From Chrysochromulina parva (taxonomy: Eukaryota > Haptophyta > Prymnesiales > Chrysochromulinaceae): 11,375 nucleotides of DNA. The stretch is taken from assembly GCA_002887195.1 (NCBI GenBank), contig PJAB01001933.1, positions 1 to 11,375 of the forward strand. Reading direction: 5' to 3'. Every line of letters starts with the position of its first letter. Position 1 is the first letter of the stretch. The notes below the pieces were generated by a model. The model made no database searches and was not told where the DNA came from. It saw only the letters and a list, made by a program, of their open reading frames with translations. A program made the translations under genes and the position numbers. This document shows positions 6,588 to 11,375 of the stretch, piece by piece.

Positions 6588-9500
6588 TCAGAATCTGAGG
6601 ACTGATGGATCTTCTTGTGATGCTCGCTCGACCGGCGGCAGCGGCCGCTCGGTCTTCGCCCGTCGTGCCTCCGCGAGCGTTGGCAACGTCGGCAGCGAGG
6701 GCAGCACGGGCAGCGATCGAAGCCAATCACGCTCGGCTTCGATACCTGATGAGATGCGCAATCAGAGTCAATCAGAGTCAATCAGAGCCAATCAGAGCCA
6801 ATCAGAGCCAATCAGAGCCAATCACGCTCGGCTTCGATACCTGATGAGACACGCAATCAGAGCCAATCAGAGCCAATCACGCTCGGCTTCGACACCTGCG
6901 ATGGGCGCCGTTCGAAGCGCGGGCGCGACGCGCGTCGTGTTGGGCGCGGCTCCCGTGGCCCCGGCTACCGGTACTCCGGACACGCCCTCGAGCGTCGTGT
7001 TGGGCGCGGCGGTCTGCTGCCGATGAGTCGCGTCCTCCATATTAGGCAGCTCCTCGTCCTCCATATTAGGCAGTGACCAATCCTCGTGCTCTCGAGACAG
7101 ATGGGAGGCGCGCAGAGGCGAAGAGCGTACCACAAGCCGAACGCGCGGCGAGCCATCGCCTTCGTCGTCGCCGTCGCGGCCGCCACCGCCGCCACCGCCA
7201 CCGGCGCCGGCGCCGGCGCCGCCGCTCCCGCCAGCCCTTGATGGCGTCAGAGTGCCTGGAAGCTGCGATTCGAGCCCAATACGGCGCTCGAGGCCGGGGC
7301 TGCCTGGGACAGGCGCCCAACACAACGGCTCGTCGGGCGACTGTGGGAGCGCCGTCGTGGGCGCATCGGGCGACTGTGTGCGCGCCGTCGTGGGCGCATC
7401 GGGCGACTGTGTACGCGCCGTCGTGGGCGCATCGGGCGACCTTGGGATCGGCTCCGCCGCCGCACGCGCCCGGAGCGCGGCCGCCTGCACGCGGAGGGCA
7501 ACGAGTTCCCCACTGAGCCCTCCGAGCTTTCCACCGCGTCCTCGGCCGCTGACCTCCTGGCGCGAGGTGGGAGGTGTGCAGGCGGCAGCGGCGGCGGCGG
7601 CGGCAGACGCGGCGGCGGACGCGGACGCGGCGGCGGCGGCGGCGGCGGCGACGGCAGCGGCGGCAGCCATCTCGTCGGCCTCAATGGAAGCAATCTGCTT
7701 CTCAATCTCAATCTGGTCCAAGTACGAGTCGACAACGGCCTCCGCTGCCGATGCGGAGCGGTCGACGACAGTTAGTCTGTTCACAGCTGGCGAGTTCACA
7801 GCTGGTGAGCTCACAGATGGTGAGTTCACAGCTGGTGAGCAGCCACTTTCCCCAACGCGGGTGTGCTGCCCACCGGATGGGGGACGGCGAGGCACTCCCA
7901 GCGCGGGCTCCTGAGATGGCTCCGGCGGCAGTGGCGGCATCGAAGGCGACGACGACGGCTGCACTGGTGGACGCGGCTGCAGCGGCTGTGCCAGTCTGTT
8001 CACAGCTGGTGGACGCGGCTGCAGCGGCTGGGCCAGCGGCGGGGATGGCTGCGCGGGTGGGGCGAGCGAAGGCTGCATCGTTGGGGCCATGAGCGATGTC
8101 CCGCAGCCTCTCTCTCCAAATCGAGGGGCTTCGTCATCTCGGGCTTCGTCAACTCCAAGTCGCGGGGCTTCGTCATCTCGGGCTTCGTCAACTCCAAGTC
8201 GAGGGGCCGGCCTTGTGGGCTCCCGAGCTCGCCCTCGAGATTTGTCATCTCCAAATCGAGGAGCCGGCCTTGAGGGCTCCCAGGTCGCAAGCTTCCTCAG
8301 CGTAGGAGCCACACGCGGATCGTGCACGCGCGTGTTGATCAGCTGAGGCGGTGGAACAGGCGCCGTTGGCTCCCGGAGGACGGCGGACCGAGAGTCGATC
8401 TCGGTCCGCCGAGATTCAATCTCGGTCCGCCGAGATTCGATCTCGCGCGCCGTCGGCCGCGCGCGCTGTGGGAGCTTGGCGCAGCTCGGGCTCGGAGACT
8501 CGAAGACGCCGGCGCCGCTCATCCCGCCCGCCCGGCGCGGGGTCGTCTTCGTCGATTGGGGTGTGGGGACAGCCCTGGAGGTCGGAGAGGCCAAAATCGA
8601 AGGCACCGCGTGTACCTGCGCGGAAAGGGGGCGCCGTGGTGAGCTGTTGCGTGTCGTCGCAACCGTTGCAATCCGTTGCAATCCGGTGCAATCCGGTGCA
8701 ATCCGTTGCAATCCGTTGCCATCAGTGGGCGCCACGTGTACCTGCACGCCATCCTCGGAGTCGCGCCCATGGGTGGGTATGCGGGACGCCGTGTTGGGCA
8801 TGCGCGGGTCGAAGCACCCCATCGAAATCACCTCCTCCTCGTCGTCCTCATCCTCGTCCTCGTCACGCTCAGAAAGGGGCATCAGGTCTTCCTCATACCC
8901 CTCCTCCTCCACACCCTCCTTCACGCCCCCCGCCCCCGCACGCTCACCGCCACCGCCGCCCTTACCACACAGGTTGAGGCCCGCGTCGAAATCCAACGTG
9001 CGCGGTGCGCGACGCCCACCACGGAGCCCAGAGCTGCGCCCACCATGGCGCCCACCGTTGGCCGTCTTCGAGTGGTCGGCCGCCGAGCCGCTGGCCGCGC
9101 CGCCCTCGGGCTTTGGCTGATGGCCAAACTTTGGAGATCCAAAAGGGTTGACTAGCGCACGCGTCGAGCTGCTCTTTCTCAGAGTGCGGGCCTTGCCTAA
9201 TTTGGGATGGTCTAGTTTGGGAGCGCCGTCTTGGGCGGCTTGGGCCGCGCTCGTCGCGACGCGCTGCCGCCGCCCGCCGGTATTGACAGTTTCGCGGTAG
9301 CGACGCCAGGCGATGCGCCGGCGGTACCTGATGAGGGATGCAATCCGTCGCAATCAGATGCAATCCAGGCGCAATCAAGGAGCGTGGGCAGGTACATGAT
9401 GAGGGGCGCCATCAGAGGTCCTCAACTGGTGCCATCAGATGCAATCCGGGCGCAATCAAGGACGTACCAGATGCGCCCCGCGCGCCACAGGATGAAGAGC

Positions 9501-10699
9501 CCGAGGATTGTACCGACCGTGACCGAGGAGAACATGACGACGAAGAGAGTCGTCCACAGTCCCGTGTTACTGGGCGGTGGCGCGCTTGGCGGATGCGGCG
9601 GCGGCGGATGGCGGGGCGCCTGCGGGTGCAGCGGCTGCGGAGGGCTCGGCGGCCTGCCGGGTGAAGGCGAGGGCGGCGGGGAGGGGGAGAGGAGTCCAAT
9701 GGCGTCAGTGTCGCGGGGTGCAAAGAAGACGATGCCGCCCACCACGGCGGCGCCGGAAAACTTTTGGATGCCGACCGCGCCCGCCGGCCCGACAGGTACG
9801 CTGTGGAAGCTGCCGCTCAAAAGGTCGAAGATCCCCACAGCGTCGGCGTAATAGGGGCACAGGTAGAGGCGCGTGCCCAGGACGACGCCGCCGGCGTACT
9901 TGGCGAGGCCGCTCACGGGCAGCGCGACCGACGAGAAGGCCCAGGTGGCCGTGTCGAGCACCCCGAGGCCGGGCTGGTTGTACGGCACCAGATACACACG
10001 TGGCGCGCTCCATCCGCCCAAGACGACGCTCACGCCGCCGTAGAATTTGGACGAGCCGAAACGCGAGCTCAGCGGGAGCTCCACGGAGGTGAATTGTTCG
10101 GTGAGCGTGTCCAGAACAAGCAGGTCACTCCGCTGGAAGGGCACGCAGTAGATGTACCGGCCGACGCTCACCACACCGCTGAACTGGCCGCTCACGAAGC
10201 CGCCCGACGGCGTAGGCAGCGCGACGGCCCGCCAGGCACTCGAGGACACGTTGAGCACTCCCACGTCGTGATTGTCGTACGGGGCAAAGTAGAGGTTGCC
10301 CGTCAGGGCGTTGTGCGCCAAGCCTTGGTATTTGTACGCGTTGGATTGGATTGCACCGGGAGTGCTGCCGCTGTACTGCACGGGGATGCTCCGGAAGGGC
10401 CGTGAGCCCGACACGTCGTACACCCCGACACCGGTCGCACGGAATGGCGCAAAGTAGACGGTGTCGCCGACGAACGCCGCGCCGCTGTACTTGCGCTGGC
10501 CCGACACGCCGGAGAGCGGCACGCGACTGTAAATGAGCGTTTCGGCGTCGAGGATACCGATGCTGTCCTCGTCTTGCGGCGCCATGACGAACAAGGAGCC
10601 GACTGCGACAGCGCCGTCATACTTGCGTGCGGTGATGGGCACCATGCCGACGCCGGTGGTGGCGAAGCGATCGAGGGTCAATGCGGAGCTGGCATTCAT
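6588..10699 (-). CDS. Membrane-anchored seven-bladed propeller protein, four exons (inferred splicing)
   Basis: Proposed exons are 10699-9468, 9327-8742, 8615-6896 and 6745-6588, giving 1231 residues. Residues 26-337 contain seven repeats, each starting K/Q-[YF]-x-G and containing a [FLC][AV]P-x(5-6)-[VIL]-G/L-[VIL] core; they start at K26, K70, K123, Q172, K218, K267 and K313. This is a kelch-like beta-propeller. A Pro-rich stalk (about 338-378), a transmembrane helix (381-405) and a basic stop-transfer part RAGRIWYRRRIAWRRYR follow. The last part exists only when exons 1 and 2 are joined. The tail is disordered: an NPF motif (471-473), an acidic run (564-576), then tandem repeats and poly-Ala. 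It could be a cell-surface adhesion or sensing protein with a cytoplasmic scaffold tail; the ligand is unknown. No signal peptide follows the ATG at 10699, the first ATG after an upstream in-frame stop, so a 5' exon may be missing. If unspliced, these would be two genes, but the second has no ATG near its start. Confidence 0.7.
6746..6895 (-). other. Intron 3 of the propeller gene (inferred)
   Basis: The donor is CGCAG|GTGTCG at 6896/6895 and the acceptor is CTCATCAG|GTATCG at 6746/6745, giving 150 nt. It consists of two stacked units (6895-6841 and 6840-6746). Each starts with nearly the same 25 bases that begin exon 4 and ends in TCATCAG. Between these lie 10-bp GATTGGCTCT repeats. An in-frame TGA at 6867-6869 ends the protein if the intron is kept. 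Confidence 0.7.
6759..6830 (-). repeat. 10-bp tandem repeat in intron 3
   Basis: On the plus strand CAATCAGAGY is repeated about six times here, and about twice more at 6855-6880 in the other unit of the same intron. On the coding strand the unit is GATTGRCTCT. Confidence 0.9.
7333..7440 (-). repeat. 33-bp tandem repeat coding SPDAPTTARTQ-like units
   Basis: Three copies plus a partial one start at 7333, 7366, 7399 and 7432. They encode 11-residue Ser/Pro/Thr-rich units in the cytoplasmic tail of the propeller protein, with the frame kept. Confidence 0.85.
7579..7665 (-). repeat. GCN trinucleotide run coding poly-Ala
   Basis: A nearly unbroken GCC/GCG run encodes about 28 residues, mostly Ala with a few Ser, just after a helical segment DQIEIEKQIASIEADEM. 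Together they may form a long helix in the tail. Confidence 0.85.
7785..7843 (-). repeat. 15-bp tandem repeat coding AVNSP
   Basis: On the plus strand about four units of TCACAGCTGGTGAGT, with variations, lie here. They encode NSPAV-type pentapeptides in the propeller tail. Related AVNRL sequence recurs at about 7990-8010 with a repeated Pro/Gln block. Confidence 0.7.
8125..8205 (-). repeat. 39-bp tandem repeat coding RLGVDEARDDEAP
   Basis: Two copies with a 39-bp period (from 8125 and 8164) encode 13-residue charged units in the propeller tail. Related RPAPR[FL]G units flank them out to about 8280. Confidence 0.8.
8381..8411. repeat. 12-bp perfect inverted repeat inside coding sequence
   Basis: CGGCGGACCGAG at 8381-8392 pairs with CTCGGTCCGCCG at 8400-8411 around a 7-nt loop. 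It would form a very stable RNA or DNA hairpin in exon 3 of the propeller gene, at the edge of the 21-bp repeat. Confidence 0.85.
8391..8444 (-). repeat. 21-bp repeat coding the heptad EIESRRT
   Basis: About two and a half 21-bp units encode EIESRRT EIESRRT EIDSRS. The seven-residue spacing is that of a coiled-coil heptad, but the segment is short. An inverted repeat overlaps the right end as read on the coding strand. Confidence 0.8.
8616..8741 (-). other. Intron 2 of the propeller gene (inferred, in-frame)
   Basis: GTACACG at 8741 and CGCGCAG ending at 8616 bound a 126-nt segment, which is 42 codons with no stop. The 11-mer GCAGGTACACG occurs at both boundaries. The interior is a 10-bp tandem repeat of CGGATTGCAA/CGGATTGCAC, and a pyrimidine-rich CCCCCTTTCCGCGCAG precedes the acceptor. 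Splicing joins SEDGVQ to VHAVPS; retention adds 42 residues without breaking the protein. Confidence 0.65.
9328..9467 (-). other. Intron 1 of the propeller gene (inferred)
   Basis: The donor is ATCTG|GTACGT at 9468/9467 and the acceptor is CATCAG|GTACCG at 9328/9327, giving 140 nt. Without splicing, exon 1 runs into a stop at 9422. With splicing the frame is kept through a split Trp codon. The flanks ATCTGGTACGTCC and ATCAGGTACCGCC match at 10 of 13 positions. Inside, a 29-bp direct repeat with one mismatch lies at 9353-9381 and 9434-9462. Confidence 0.75.
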
Positions 10700-11375
10700 G
10701 AATCGATTGGTCGTTTGGTCGTCGCGCGATCGATCCAGGGCCGCACGTCGCAGCTAACGCAGCGGCCGGTAAAGCATACCCTTGCACAGCTTATCTGTGA
10801 ACGTTAACGGACTTCAAGTTCAAGTTCAAGTTGAACACGATTGATGCGATAACCGGTGCTACGGCACTGTTACTGCCCGCTCAGAATACACACACCTCAC
10901 ACGACACCACATGAGACACGGAGCAAGATACGCGCGCGCCGCACAATTGTATCTGTGCATTTTAGGAAACATTCAATTGGAAACATTATGAACCTCATTT
11001 TGCAATTGTCATTTTGTTTGCAAGTTCTCATGTGAACTGGCTGTAATACTCGGTCGCCTACTAGTAACTTTGTAGGGCACGCAGGATCAGGTGTTGAGGA
11101 GGGGCGTGGGGTGGGACCGATTTAGTGCAGGCAGTGGGGTTTGGTGGGGTTCGTTCCACACTTCAAACAGTGGGCAACTGAACTGTATGGTGTGAGCAAC
11201 TGAGGGCTACTGGCAGTATGGGTCCAGGCTGGGCCTGAGCACTGAGAGTAGCGCGAAGAATCAGTATAGGGCATTCGGACCTACTGAAAGTAACAGTGCA
11301 GACCTGCGCCGACGACTCTCAGTAGTGCGTAACATCCAGTGGACCAGTGCTCGAGTACATCCACAGTGCGGTACC
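10700..11375. other. Upstream region of the propeller gene; no gene supported
   Basis: No convincing protein or RNA gene is visible. It should hold the propeller promoter and possibly a missing first exon with a signal peptide. It contains the TGAACT repeat at 10812-10828 (minus strand), an AT-richer part at about 10940-11030 with several CAATT/AATTG tetrads, and a dense cluster of CAGT and ACTG tetramers from 11131 to the end. A minus-strand ATG near 10961 opens a short frame rich in Cys, Arg and Val, but I cannot tie it to exon 1. Confidence 0.4.
10812..10828 (-). promoter_or_regulatory. TGAACT hexamer repeat upstream of the propeller gene
   Basis: TGAACTTGAACTTGAAG on the minus strand lies about 113 bases before the ATG at 10699. 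It matches the repeat before the HAD gene at 15 of 17 positions. Confidence 0.3.

Noticed and set aside
6745..6895. CRISPR-like regular repeats
   Set aside because: The units are 10 bp, contiguous and without unique spacers; they are a tandem repeat inside an intron.
7252..9155. Several plus-strand frames opposite the propeller tail
   Set aside because: They are antisense readings of low-complexity coding repeats (poly-Ala, Ser/Pro, acidic).
6867..9353. A stand-alone gene ending at 6867
   Set aside because: It has no ATG in its first 150 or so codons, and splicing at 9467/9328 and 6895/6746 gives a coherent longer protein.

Overview
The window looks like GC-rich nuclear DNA from a single-celled alga with a secondary plastid. 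A haptophyte (coccolithophore-like) is my best guess; another chromist alga is possible. The reasons are GT-AG introns, long low-complexity coding stretches (Ala, Gly, Pro, Ser and acidic runs), an N-terminal presequence with a signal peptide followed by a Phe-Ala-Pro motif, and a membrane propeller protein with a Pro-rich stalk. Nothing suggests a bacterial operon, an RNA gene, a CRISPR array or a transposase gene.

Layout: 1-700 is a leader and upstream region. 701-1780 (+) encodes a PH-domain protein. 1781-2436 is the shared 3' region of two convergent genes. 2437-4935 (-) encodes a large two-EF-hand protein. 5092-5913 (-) encodes a HAD-type phosphatase with a probable plastid-targeting leader. 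5914-6587 is intergenic and includes a short AT-rich island. 6588-10699 (-) is best read as one spliced gene, although it appears as two long open frames. It encodes a seven-bladed propeller ectodomain, a Pro-rich stalk, one transmembrane helix and a long disordered cytoplasmic tail. 10700-11375 is upstream DNA with no gene that I can support.

The most interesting part is the intron structure of the propeller gene. I infer three introns (9467-9328, 8741-8616 and 6895-6746 on the minus strand). In each, the sequence around the donor is repeated at the acceptor, so a direct copy spans AG|GT on both sides. Each intron also carries roughly 10-bp repeats built on a GATTG core. This is what intron birth by tandem duplication, or by insertion with target-site duplication, would leave. 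The last intron also decides whether the protein ends early or gains about 43 residues.

The genes share themes (calcium binding, membrane or lipid contact, a cell-surface receptor-like protein), but nothing shows that they work as one pathway. All functional calls come from reading motifs by eye; no search was run.
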